From: Onchocerca lupi
Lineage: Eukaryota > Nematoda > Chromadorea > Rhabditida > Onchocercidae
Reading direction: 5' to 3'
DNA: 64,000 bases
Assembly (NCBI GenBank): GCA_028564675.1
Contig: JAOVVO010000266.1
Coordinates: 1-64,000, forward strand
Made by a program: the position numbers and the translations under genes
Shown: piece after piece, positions 36,702 to 49,200 of the stretch
Layout: each line of letters begins with the position of its first letter
Numbering within the stretch: position 1 is the stretch's first letter
The notes under the pieces: model-generated
The model's database searches: none
The model's input: only the letters and a program-made list of their open reading frames with translations
What the model was told of the DNA's origin: nothing

Positions 36702-39700
36702 TCAATGTTTTCCTTGTAGCAAATGAAGATTGAATGTAAGAAAGTCGGAACATGCTTGACCACAACGATTACATTTGAATGGATTCTCGTATCCATGATA
36801 TCCCATATGTATATGATATAATGGCTCATCCTGGAATGCCATTTTGCAATGTGCACATGAAAAACGCCACATTTCTAGGATGTGAAGCTTACGCTGAAAC
36901 AAAAAAAAAAGTTTTCTTCTTTTTTTTTAAAAAAGAAGAGAAAATAAGAAAGATCAATAAAACTGTTATCGATCAATTTGTTTTATAAACTTACAAGTAA
37001 TTATTTAAAAAAAAATAAAGAAAGGAAAAAAGTTTCTATATTTAGCAGAAAAGATAAAAAAGAAATTGAAATTCATTTATATATTTTACAAATATATAAA
37101 AATAATTTTCAAATATCAGTCAGCAGGAGGAGGAAAAAAAAGTTGAGATTCATTTATAAATTTTATAAATATATGAAAATAATCCTTGAAGAAACTGTTT
37201 AATAGAGAATGAAAAAAAAAAAAAAAAACTGAAATTAATTTATCTATATAAATAAAAATGTAAAAGTTATTCATTTTGACACAATCTTTCAAGTTCTTTA
37301 TCGATTGATTTGGAATTTTGAAACAATGTTGCATTCGAATAGGCAAGTATTTTCATATAGATATATTTGCTTTTTTTTTTTTTTACCTGTCTGTAAGAAT
37401 ACATATGTTTACCGCCAAAACAGATAAACAAAGTGAGGCCAACCAATCACAAGGCGACATGATGAAGATTAGATAAGGACAGGAGCCGCGAAAGGATTTA
37501 AAAAGACAAAATTTAGAGTTGCAGTTCAGATTCAAGTTCGGAGTTCTTCTACTGAAACAGCATTAGCAACAGTTTGGAAATAAAAGCGACACAGCAGTAG
37601 CAACAGTCCGACGACTCAGTTGAGCAGTATTCATACGAGCGATGAGGAAAAAATAACCAATGATCAATTTGACCAAAATTATCTGATAAATGTTTCAAAA
37701 TTTCAAAGCAATCGGTGAAAATTTCTGGAGATTTAAGATTTTGAACATACGAATACTTATATTTTTATTTATCACAATTTAAATGGGCCCGGCTTTGAAA
37801 TCATGGCCAGATCCAGCAAAATATATATAAATAAATTTACAGGAATATAAAATAATTTCGAAATTTTTTTTCAAAAACCGTTCAACACAAAAAAAAAGAA
37901 GAAAAAATTGGAATTGTATTTATTTTCAAAGTAATCATCAAGAGTAGTCAAAAAAAAGAAAAAAAAAGGAAAAACAAACAAACCTCCATATCTTGCATAT
38001 GAGCTATACATGCTTGTTGGAAAATATTTAAATTGCTTAAATTCATCAAATTATTAGGCATTCCGAGCGATGGTACCAATTGGGGTTGTTGTGGTACTAG
38101 CGATGTTGTTGACGACGGTAATGGTGATATCGATGGCGCTTCTTGTGATTCTAAAGTTATACCTAAAGAAGTTCCGCTCATTTCACTTATTGGATTTTCT
38201 TTCATTCGTGATAAGAGCAATTCCTGCAAATTAATTGTGATTAATATTGCAAAAGACTTTATTTTGAAATAAAAATCTCATTTTAAAAACGAAGAAAAAG
38301 AATTTTTTTAATGTCTCTTCATTATTATTTTTTCAAAAAAAAAAAAAAAAATAACAATAAAATAATAATAATAAAAAGACATTAAAACTAAGAATAGGAT
38401 ATAAGGAATAATTTAAGAAAAAATCTTACTTCATATCTGGAATCATTTATGCTATCACTGGTACTGGGATTATCTGGTGAATTTTTCTCCTGAAGCCGTG
38501 CAGCGATCTGATTTAGCTTTAGACCAGCTTTTCGTTTTTTAGCACCTTTATCGCTTTCCTGTTCCATACCAGATGAACCCTCATCAATGCTGCTTTTTCC
38601 AGAACTTGGTGAGTCTTGTGATTCACCTGAAATGAAATGAAACTTTGTATTTGATTAGCGTTTGATTATATTTAAATCGCCAACTGTCATACCAAAGCAA
38701 GCAAATCCATTGCGGAAAATTGAATTATTTTAAGATGATCCAACAATTTCATAATATCATTTTGATTTTATTCAACTAAATTGAGACACTTCATGTCCGC
38801 TGCGAAAAAATTTATTATTGAGAAAAAAAAAAATTATTACTCCTAATAAGATGAATTATTAGAAAATGCTGAATACTATCTGAACGTTCATGATAAGATG
38901 ATTGGACACTAAATACGAATTGCTTATCAGCCATTCGTCAAACTGTTTTATTTAACAAATTTATTGATTTCACCATCAATAACGTGAATGATAAATTTTT
39001 AGCCAACCGAAGATAGTAAAGGCTTAGATTACATGGGGATTACAGTTTCTCGATGAAATATGAATTTTAGATTGTTGGAAATTTCCGATAAAATATAAAT
39101 TTTAGATTGTTATAAAACTCCGATGAAATATCTTACTACTATTATGCTTTCCTCTCATCATTAGCATAATATCATTGTTAAATTTCGTGAAAGCAAATAA
39201 AATAGAAATTATACCGGAAATATCACTCATATTATGATCTTCCGAATCGGCTATGCTAGGTTTCTCATCAACTTCAGCACCACTAATAAAATCATCTACT
39301 TCCAATTTCGATGCTTCCATTTCTTCATCTTGCTGTTCCATTTGCTCGTTTATATTACTGCTTGATTCACTATAAGTTAACGTAAAAAGAAAAACTAGAA
39401 AAATGTGTTAAAGTTGACTTATTATTATTGCTAAAATTAACTTCTTATTCTCATAAGAAAATAGGGCTTTTTTTGATTAGACAAAAACTTGATTTAGACG
39501 AAAAATGGAGATCAGATTAATACATAAGTGCAAATAAATAGAGTTAGAAAAGTAAGAAATATGGAAGAGAATTTTTAAACTCTTTATGAATTCCAAAAAA
39601 AAAAACTCAATTTGCAAGAAAAAGATTAAAAATGACTCGAAAGGACATGATTTGAAAATATTTTTAAAAATGACATAAAGGAAACGAACAATGCTGTTTC

Positions 39701-42700
39701 ATTGGATGGTTGTGGTACACCAAATATATTATACAATGGAATAAGCGGATTTTCGCCATTCGGACCGATCAGATGGCCCAGTTGATGACGTAAACTATCT
39801 CCCTGATTAATCGCTTGATAACTACATACAGGACATTGCAATGATATGCCAAGCATAGCACCTGGATTCATCCCGGTCATATTTTTCAATCGAAGCAATA
39901 ATTCCATTTCTTCCATCTGCAAAATGGAATTTCTCTCTTTCTTTTTTTAATTTCTGTTTTAAATTAATTGATCGCAATCGTATTATTTGATTGTTCGACG
40001 GCATTTTTTCATCCCATTTTTTGTCTTTCACCAGCTGTTCATTTTAATTATGCTCAAAAAATTTCATTTACATCTATCGCATTAATTTTATATTATTCAA
40101 AATTTTTTTTCAAAAAAATTCAAAAATTTTATCCAAAGAAAAAGAAAAGAAGAAAGATTATATTCAGACATTTGACAGATCAATCTTATCATTCTGATCA
40201 TATATTGAAAATCTTTTAACCAAACATATCTAAAAATTTTATTCATGCATAATGTTTCGAAAAAAAAAAAAAAATCAAGAAGTACCTGTACCTGATGTTG
40301 TTGGCGGAAAAGTAGATGTGATGCTAAATTTAGCGAATTACTGGTTACAACAGGTGTCATACCTAATGCAGCAGTTATCTCTTGGGCCATAGTTGATGTT
40401 GTTGGTAATGGTTCAGGTGAGGAACAATCAACCGATTGTACAGCAAGAGATTCGCTAAGACGTCGCATCGTTGTTGTGTCATCATTTTCCGTAACTGCTT
40501 GTGTTGAACCTTGAAAACAAAAAAAGAGAGCGATTAAATTAAAATAAATTTTAGTTTTGTTCAGTCACTTGAAATTTGTAAACAGGAAGTTTACTAGAAA
40601 ATTTTTTGAAATTTAGAATTAATATAAAAAATATTCGTAAATTATTTACCATTACAAAGATTACTAGTGCTTGCGGTAGCATTGATAGCAATGCCTACAG
40701 CAGAATCGGTAATATCAGTTGCACGATTATGATTATACTTCCTCAGGTGTAATTTTAAACTATGGCAATATTTCGTAGCATAGGTACAATCACGACAACG
40801 AAATTGATAAATATTTGTGTGTGATTTCATATGTGAATTAAGCATTGATTTGTTGACACATGAATAAGCACATTTTTTACAATGGAATGGTTTTGATCCC
40901 ATATGATTTCGTAGATGATATTCCTAAAATTAGATGGATTGTTAATTTCTCGAGATATTTTCTAGAATGATATAGTTTTATTTTGTAAAAGAATGAAATT
41001 GTTTAATTGATTCCTTTTTTTTTTTGATAGAATTATGGATTTTTTCCTCTTCGGAATAATTGCTTGTTATTTATATATTTGTAATTTGACCATAATCTAT
41101 CGGTCTATGATTCTTAAATTGTATCTATTTCTGAATAGAATATCTTTAGTTGAATTCCAACTACTGAATTCAAATTTGCTATTAAAAGAAAAAAATTGAA
41201 TTAACAAAATAATCTTTATTATGGTTTTAGTTTACAGATATTCATACGCGTTAAAATCATTTAATTTTCAAAATAAGAGGAAGAGGAAAGTTACACGTAA
41301 AAAAAATGATACCAAATGATGTTTGTATTCGGTGACAAAACCACATCGTGTACAACCAAGTTGCTTCTCGATTGGTATATGAGTTCGAGCATGAGTCCAT
41401 TGCTCTTCCTTCGATGTGCTAATATGACTACATTGCTTGCATTTGTAAGTTTTTGGTTTGCTCGAACATTGCCTTGGCTTATCACCATTTACCGGACTAA
41501 CTGATGCTTCATCGCTATTCATCGATTTTATACTTTCTTGAAATGCTTGTGAACTAAGCAGACCTTGCGAAATCAATGCTGTTGCTAAATTTGCTGATGA
41601 TAAATCGGGTAGTACGCTTGGATTTTCGGTGAAAGCACGAATTTGATCCAGGGCTGATGGTACCAAGCCACTTATTGATGTTGCGACAGCAGAGAATGAT
41701 GATGATGAAATTATATCGCTTGATGATGGTGGCGTTCCGGAACCGGATGGTAAACTAAGACCACTACTGGAATCACTTGCTGATGTAGTCGGACCACTGC
41801 ATGAACTCGATGAACAGCTAGCGGCAGCAGCTTGTGCCGCAGCTTGCGCAGCTACCGCAAGGTTAGCTGCTTCTAAGACGGAAGCCATCGAGGTAGCCAA
41901 ATTACTACCATCTACGGGTGTTGTTGTAATCCGTGTTACCGGTGTACTTGATGTTGATGTACTACCGGTCAATGCTTGTTCTACATCAAGACCTGCAGCA
42001 AGCTGTTCTTCGACGGTATGCGAATCACGCATATGCTTCTTTAAACGTCCTTCTGTTCGTGACGTGTAATCACACATCGTGCATTGATGATCACCATGAG
42101 TATTCATATGAGAATTATAATGGAATTTCGAGTTGCACGAGAAGCCACAAATATTACAGACAAGTGGTAGTGGTGTACCAGATTGTTGTGTTTCCGTTGT
42201 ACTTACGGGACCTAATCCGGGAGCACGGCAAAATGTTGATGAACTAGGTGTACTGGGAACAGATTCGGATCGTAAACTTGCTGCTGCAGATATTGATTGC
42301 GATACAAGACGATGACATGGACTACTGATTACTATCGAACCTGAGGTTGTTGCTGTTGAGGATGTTGTAGAAGGGCATAATTTTTCATTCAGGATACGTT
42401 CTTCAATACGCATCGCCGTAAAACGAGTTTGTTCAAGTGGTGCTTCCATACGTGTTCCGTGTATTCCCGGTGATCCCGTCTTATTCACCAGAGGTCTAAA
42501 AATTTTACCTTTTTGTAATGATTGCAATAATATTAATTTAAATGCTTTTAAGAAAATTTCTACAAATATCATCATTTCACGAAAAACTTTGTTTTTTTTT
42601 TTTAAAAAAGAAAGTCAAAAATAATATTTAAAAAAGGAAAACAATACTGTAATAACAAAAAAAAAAAGAAAAACTTGAATTAAAGAATGCTGTAATACCT

Positions 42701-44768
42701 GGTTTCATCATCATTAGCTAATCCACTTCCTGCAGGATCATCATTATCTAATATCCGTTTTTCATTCTTTTCATCTTCACCACTTTCTTTATTCTCAACA
42801 TCTATTTCCACTTCACCATCCACTGAAATTGATATTACCATACAATATACTTATTTCATTCCATTTGATATCAACAGTATGACACGCATATTTGATCAAA
42901 ATATATTTTGAAAAAATAGACGGAAATAATTCCGTGATTTCAAATTAAATAAATCTTTTAAAATTAAGAGTTTTGAAGATTTAAAAGACATTTATATATA
43001 TATATTTAGTTTTCAGAAATTTTTTCTTGATTGAATAACAGATTCAGTTTCATTCGTACCATGAAACAAATATCGATCGGCTTTTAGAAATTTTATTGCA
43101 AGATATGACGGATAGAAAAAAAAAATTACAAAAAATAATTTGCACTAAATTGAATGAAATTTAAAGGTTCTTTTAATGGTTAAAGAATTCAATGTTGTAC
43201 ATTTTCTAGCAATATAATATGACTATACATAGATTTCATGAATCGTTAAACCGTTTCTGTTTTCATCCATTCTTTGTGATTGGACTAGCTATATGCATGC
43301 ATATATTCAATTTGAAAAATTCAAATTCACCGAAATTCAAAATAGACTTCATTCGTGGTTGTTCTCCGGCATTATCCGTTTTTTCAGCAAATTCATCATT
43401 ATCCATTTGAATCATAGCACCTATAGTTGCATATGTTGATATGCCGATAATTTCAGTGCCTCTATTTTCGGTTTTTAATAACGGTTGTCCTTCTTCTTTA
43501 TCAGTTATCTTGCTAACAGGATAAGACTCACTTGTTTTATCAGTTTTATTACAATCATCGGTCATTTCGATATCACTGATAATAAGCTTTGGCTCGGTAA
43601 CATCTGTTTTCTCGTTATGATAACTTCGTTTCACCGATATTACATGACTTCGCGATAATGATGACACAAACGAAGAATTATTTGACAATGATGATGTTGT
43701 TGATGTTGCTGTTGTTGTTGATGATGATGATGATGAGGAAGATGATGATGATGATGGTACAGCGAAACTTGATGTGTCATCACCACAACTTCGAGTTACT
43801 GTCTCTATTACAGTAGTAGCAAGATCTTGTTGTATTTTCGCATTTTGATCAAATAAGTATTGCTGCTGACGTTGTGGTTGCCGAAAAGCGCTAGAACCAT
43901 CATCAGCATGTACCATCGGATGATACTGTTGCTGTACTGTAGTAGTTTTAGAATTTGACAATGATTGCAATTCATTTTGATTTTTCAATTGCGTTAAATC
44001 ACCATTTTGTACAAATTGCTGATAATCAGAAGTTAGGAATGAAGTTTGTTGTTGTTGTTGTTGTTGGATATCTTGTTGACAAGTTATCATTTGTTGTTGT
44101 GTTTCAGATATAAGATTTGCAGTAGTTGAATGATTTGATAATATTGTTGAAGACTGATTTTGGTTTGTTTTACTGATCAACTGTTGTTGTTGTTGCTGCT
44201 GTAATGCAGCCGTTGCAGCGCAACTTTGTTGCAACCAGAGTTGTGCTGCAACGGTTGTATTAGCGGTACCATTAGCGGATATTTTACTGCTATTCAATTG
44301 TTGCTGTAATTTTTGCAAAAGTTGCTGTTTTCTGGTTTCTAATAATTTAGCTTCTTCTGCGGCTGCAGTAGCCATATAGATTTGTTGAGGTATTACTACA
44401 TGTGATACTTGACCGCTGCTAATCGTTGAAGATAGTTGTGTCAACAATTTTTGCGTAGTATCACTTTGATGTAGCTGCTGTTGCTGGTGTTGTTGTTGCA
44501 ATGAATCCTGTACTTCTGAAGAATCACCTCCATTTGAATTTAATAGCTCAAATGATTTTGATGATATCATTTGGGTTGGTAGCACTGAACTACTACTTGA
44601 TGGTTTTTGTTGTTGCTCTTGTTGCTCTTGTTGCTCTTGTTGTTGTTGTTGTTGTTGTTGTTGTTGCTGTTGTTGTTGTTGTTGTTGTTGTTGGACGAAA
44701 TTATCATAAGGGGTAATTGGCGATAGGCTTACACCAGCCGTTTCGGTAGCGTTCTTATCGTGTTGCAT
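36702..44768 (-). CDS. hbl-1: Hunchback-like C2H2 zinc-finger transcription factor
   Basis: Exons in minus-strand order: 44768-43331, 42822-42699, 42495-41313, 40923-40650, 40494-40286, 39916-39690, 39369-39215, 38626-38430, 38223-37984, 36893-36702; about 1,412 aa. Fingers: a pair at about 634-683 ([21 protein letters not shown] and the next), four at about 872-976 ([39 protein letters not shown]), one near 1103-1123 (CPVCSY), and a C-terminal pair at about 1361-1411 ([32 protein letters not shown]). The [14 protein letters not shown] block and the C-terminal pair are Hunchback signatures. The N-terminus is Gln-rich, with Ser/Thr runs. In C. elegans hbl-1 controls larval temporal fates. The exon 5 start (40494) is uncertain; its donor has a 6-nt in-frame alternative at 40292. 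The start is the first ATG after a TTTCAG acceptor. Confidence 0.92.
37267..37660 (-). other. GC-richer island with mini-ORFs in the last hbl-1 intron
   Basis: The 1.1-kb intron 36894-37983 is mostly A/T homopolymer, but 37420-37650 is clearly GC-richer and complex. On the minus strand it contains TGTTTCAG near 37553 and an ATG at 37460 opening a 24-codon frame. That frame begins [20 protein letters not shown], signal-peptide-like, and ends at AG|GTAAAA (37387). A second minus ORF, 37356-37267 (29 aa), ends in [14 protein letters not shown]. The two cannot be joined by the 17-nt gap between them. This could be a nested small secreted-protein gene, an internal promoter, or chance. Confidence 0.3.
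44603..44693 (-). repeat. hbl-1: CAA/CAG repeat encoding polyglutamine in hbl-1
   Basis: The minus strand encodes about 18 consecutive Gln after FV, followed by Gln-rich QEQ units, starting near residue 27. The rest of exon 1 has further Gln runs (about 44050-44090, 44185-44215, 44470-44510) and a Ser run at about 43715-43755. Plus-strand Val/Leu frames here are shadows. Confidence 0.9.
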
Positions 44769-44801
44769 TGAATGAAAGCTACGTATATTATCGGTAATGT
44801 T

Positions 44802-44808
44802 CTGAAAT
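44802..44808 (-). promoter_or_regulatory. hbl-1: Splice acceptor before the hbl-1 start (cis or spliced leader)
   Basis: On the minus strand ATTTCAG ends at 44802, 33 nt before the ATG at 44768. The sequence between is open in the same frame (NITDNIRSFHS). It may be a trans-splice site, or the boundary of an upstream coding exon that I did not identify. Confidence 0.5.
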
Positions 44809-46290
44809 GAATTTTTATTAAATAAAAAAGCAAAAAATCATTTTTTTCTTCTCTTCACCACTCAAGAATCCAATTCAGATAGAATTTTTGAGGGATAAAG
44901 ATAAATGTTGGCAATTGCTCAATTTTGAATAATCTCTCCTCCAGAAAAAGATGCATAGAAAATTCGAAAAAAAAAGTTCAATCAAGTATATTGCATCAGT
45001 AAAAGATTAAATGTTATCATTTCAATTCATGTAAAATTTAATTTTAAATTAAATTCAGTGAATGTTCGGTAGCAACAGCGAATTCATAAATTAATCAAAG
45101 TAACTGACAAGAATAGCAAATTCACAAATTAATTGGAAATACTTGAAAAAATAGGACAAAAAAGCTTAAGCAGAAAGAAAATAGAAAAATCAAACTTGAT
45201 GAGAGAAAAGTTTCTTTCCACTTTCTTTTTTTTCTTTTATCACAATTATCTTTATGTTTTCATGTGATTTTGGTGGGTTGCAAGCTAAGTTTTAGAAAAA
45301 GAATTCCTGAGAATAATAAAGGAAACTGAAAAAAAAAAAAATGAAAAAAATGAAAAAAAGAGAAAGAGATGTCGGGGAGGTCAGGGAAGAAAGCGAAAGA
45401 GGAGAGAATTTTTTGATATTTTATGATCAACAATAAAATATTAAAAAAAAAAGAATAGTACCATCGTTTTGTGTTTGATTTTCTTATATGAATATATATA
45501 TATATTCAATTATGTAAGCATTTGATATGCTTAAATGATTTTTCGAAGCACTTTTTTTCTCTTTTTTTGCTCTTTTTGGTTTTTTTTTTTTTTTTTTTTT
45601 TTGTTTGGGAGAGGTACTCAATTTTTTAAAAACTTTTGGAATTGAAATGAACTTCAAGGGATGATGAGTCTAAAACCTGTCATAGAGTTGTAACAGGTTT
45701 TAGACTCATCATCACTTCAAAATCATTTGAATTAGCGTTTTACAAACAAAGTTATCAAAACTTGACAATTAGGAATAATTGCTTAAATCATAATTTTTAA
45801 TTTCATTACTCTGTCACTTTTTTCTTATTTTTTTGAAGATTTTATTTCTGGTCTGTTTGTTTACTATATTACTCATTACAACTTAATTTTGCTATATTGC
45901 GAGCATGTTTTTTTCTTTTCCAAAGTTAATGATTGAATTTTGCTCACAGAAAATAAAACTATAAAATCTATATTATGAGATGGAAATATGGATTTTTTAT
46001 ATTTTATTATCTCGAGAACTTTTGTTCCGTGAAAATCTTTCAGATTTCAAGAGTATGAAAGTTTTTGACTCATGTACTCCAATTGAAATAAAACTTAAGT
46101 TCTTGGTGCGGTAACATTCCCGAGCTCTCATTAATACACAAATTTTGTTCTGAACTATTCAAAAACCCCCTAGTGTTGATAAACTAAATTTGTCAGTTTT
46201 TTGCGTGAATCCCTGGAGGAGATGAAATTTTTTTGAGTCACATGGAATCTTCAACTTTATTTTGATTTTAATTATTTATTTTTTCAACAG
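44809..46290. other. Divergent interval between hbl-1 and plc-1
   Basis: About 1.5 kb separates the 5' end of hbl-1 (minus) from the first recognised plc-1 exon (plus). I found no convincing coding exon, though the missing 5' exon of plc-1 could be here. The interval contains homopolymers (T run about 45580-45602) and a perfect hairpin at 45660-45713. It probably holds promoters for both genes. Confidence 0.5.
45653..45720. repeat. Perfect 21-bp hairpin with imperfect extension
   Basis: The arm 45660-45680 (GATGATGAGTCTAAAACCTG...) is the exact reverse complement of 45693-45713, with a 12-nt loop CATAGAGTTGTA. After one mismatch the stem continues (AAG/CTT, then TT/AA), giving about 26 pairs in 68 nt, the size of a short pre-miRNA. 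I do not recognise a known miRNA seed in either arm. Confidence 0.85.
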
Positions 46291-49200
46291 ATTGCATTGA
46301 AGTGGCATGGAATTCAAGTTGTTTTTCTCATTTACTTTCAGCTTCATCGCACTCAAATAGTTCCGCAGTCCATGGATTTGTAATTGGCGATGAACCGATT
46401 GCTTCATTTCGATCAGAACTTGAGAGACTACAGCGTATATTACATTTTCCTGAGGAATTAGCTTTTCAGGTATTTTAAAAAAAAAAAAAGAAAAATTTAA
46501 TTCCAAATCAATTTTTTAATGTATTAAGAAAAACCTATTTATCATTAACGGTTGTCAATGTGCATGAACAAGAAAAAATTTGGATAATTTTTATGACTCT
46601 TGCAGAATATCAGTTATACAATTTATTGTTTATCAGATTATTTGATGAACTTTTTTATTATTTCCAGTTCGCCTTTTCTTTTCAAATGATCTCAAACTGT
46701 TTCATTCTTCTCCGTGATTCTTCATTTTTTATCGAAGATATTGTAGAAGCAATAATTAGAAATAATTTGTTTTATTCGGAAATAGAATTTTGACATCTTT
46801 GCATTAGAATTCTTTAAAATTTATGATAAATTTGAAAATTTGTAAGTCTACACTTTTGCATTTTATTTCATAAAATCCACTGTTAGAAGTTCTCCTAACA
46901 TTAATTTACTGGTTTGAAATTTGATTGATCAATCTAACAAATGGATTTTTCGAAGGAAAAAGAATTAAGGATTCACATATGATAATGATAAATATATGAA
47001 GTTTTCAGTTATCAGCAACCGAATATCAATTATTTTATAAAATGCAGCCGATGGACTATGTTCATTATGTGAGTTGCGATTTAACTTCAGTCCCAGTTGC
47101 AGATAATCCAAGTCCTATTCGAAATCTTGTTAAACGTCTATCTGAGGTGTGTTGTTCTTTTTTAAATTTCTTCATTCTCCGCCTGTCAGGATTTATCTCT
47201 GTTTTACCTAAATTTGTAACATGAAGAAACAAAATGTGGTTATGAATGACTAACTTATTGAATAAATCGATCTTAGCTTAAAGCCAGCAACTTTATGCAT
47301 CTCTAAGACGTTTTTAGTTTAGAATTGAAGCAGTTCTTAGATTATCAATAAAGCGTAATTTTCGCATAACTTCAAGGAAACACTATTTTTTTCTAAGTGA
47401 TTGATTTTCCATACTTGGAAAATCAAAAATAATAATTATTCGACTAGTAACCGAATAAGCCGAATTTTCTATATTGTTGGAATTTTTTTTGCATGCTTTT
47501 GATTGATAATAAAATGATAAATATCAGTGATTTTTCAATTTTTCAAAAATTTCATTTTTCAGATAAGTTCATGGATAACGCATCTTATAATTAGCTTACC
47601 AACATCTGCGGAACGAAAAACAACTCTTGCTTCCATTTTTCGGATGATCGATACGTGCTGGAATATTGGTTAATTTTTATTACAAATTTCTTAATATTGT
47701 CGAGCTTTTCCAAATTTCTTTTTTCATTTTCAGAATTTCGAAATTATCTCCTATTGCATAAAAATCATGCATAATCACTGATTTTTAAAAGTTTTCATCT
47801 AAAAAAAAAGAGGAAAAAATGCTTTTACAGCATTTATAAGAATGGGTTGTAAGAAGTTCTCAGGAATGTTTGTTAAAGCATTCTGAATTCAATGAAATTT
47901 GATGTCAAAATTTTCAAGTGCTTTACATTTTTGAAGTTTTGATTCATATTTTTCGAATATTTTAGATTCATTTTGATATGACATTGAATTGTTTGGATGT
48001 TTTTTCCGCATTTTAGGAAAAAAAAGGTGTTTCTAGAAAGAGATCCATGTATTTATGTGTGTTTTTTTAGAATTAATAATTATGTAAATTGAAGAAAGAG
48101 ATGTAAAATAATTAATACTGAAGCGGAATAAAAAAAAAAAGAATATTTTCTATAAATTATTGCCTTTTTCAATTTTTTGTTTTTATTTCTTTATTAGCTT
48201 TCTTTCAAATTTTACTCTATCCATAATTTGAGAAGTTTTAGAATAGGTAATATCTTCAGGTAGATGGATGATTTTCTCATTTTTATCTTTAGGTAATTTT
48301 AATGGAGCAGTTGAAATTCTGATGGGACTGAAAAGTGAAAAATTACGATCATTTTGGTTATCATTGAAACCTGAGGAAAAGAAGAAATATGAACAGGTCA
48401 TTTATTATTGATAAAATTTCCAAATTAATACATTTTTCCCTTTTCTTCAGGTGAAATTTCGGTTTGGTTTTCTATCCCGAAGATTCCGGGTGAAAAATTC
48501 TCTTCTATGTTTATGACTAACAAGGAATAAGTTCTAGGGATCGATAATCAACTCCTGTTCTTATCTCATAGCAATTACTTTTCATATTAAGATTTTTGGC
48601 ATTCACGAAAAATTTGCCTACTGCAAAACAAAGAGCTAGCTGTCTTTGGTGAAGTACTTATACTATATCGCTTTTGCTCACTAAAAAAAAGAAAGAAACC
48701 ATGATAATATGCAAAATTTACAGCTTTGTGAAGCGCTGTTGCCCAGCAATCAGGCGGCTTTATCGACAGCCTATCGAAAAGCGATTAAAAGAGCTTTACG
48801 CATGCCGCAATGTAGACTGATTCCGTTTTTCGGTGTCTTCTTGCGCGACCTATATGCAATAGTAAATGATTTGCCAAGTATTGTGATGACTGGTGATGAA
48901 GATGATAAAGACAAGCTAGAGGTACCACTCTTCCTTTATAATATTGATTCGAATAAAAGAATAATATCAAGATGTTAAAAAAATGTCATTTATTGAAAAA
49001 TTTTGAATGTCTTTCTAGTTTATGAAAGAACAAAGTGGCGACAGTCGTTATGCGTCCGAAATTGGTGTTAGTGGTTTGTTAAATGCTGATAAGATCAATT
49101 TGATAGCTGTGGTACTTGATAATTTGGAATTGTTTTATCGTCATTATAAGAATATATCAAATTTTGTTGTGGATCCCACCGGGCCAAGTATTGGGAAAAA

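Noticed and set aside
41933..42315. Plus-strand frames opposite the first hbl-1 zinc fingers
   Set aside because: Antisense shadows of the strongly supported zinc-finger exon.
44501..44716. Plus-strand Val/Leu-rich frame
   Set aside because: Antisense shadow of the hbl-1 polyglutamine tract.
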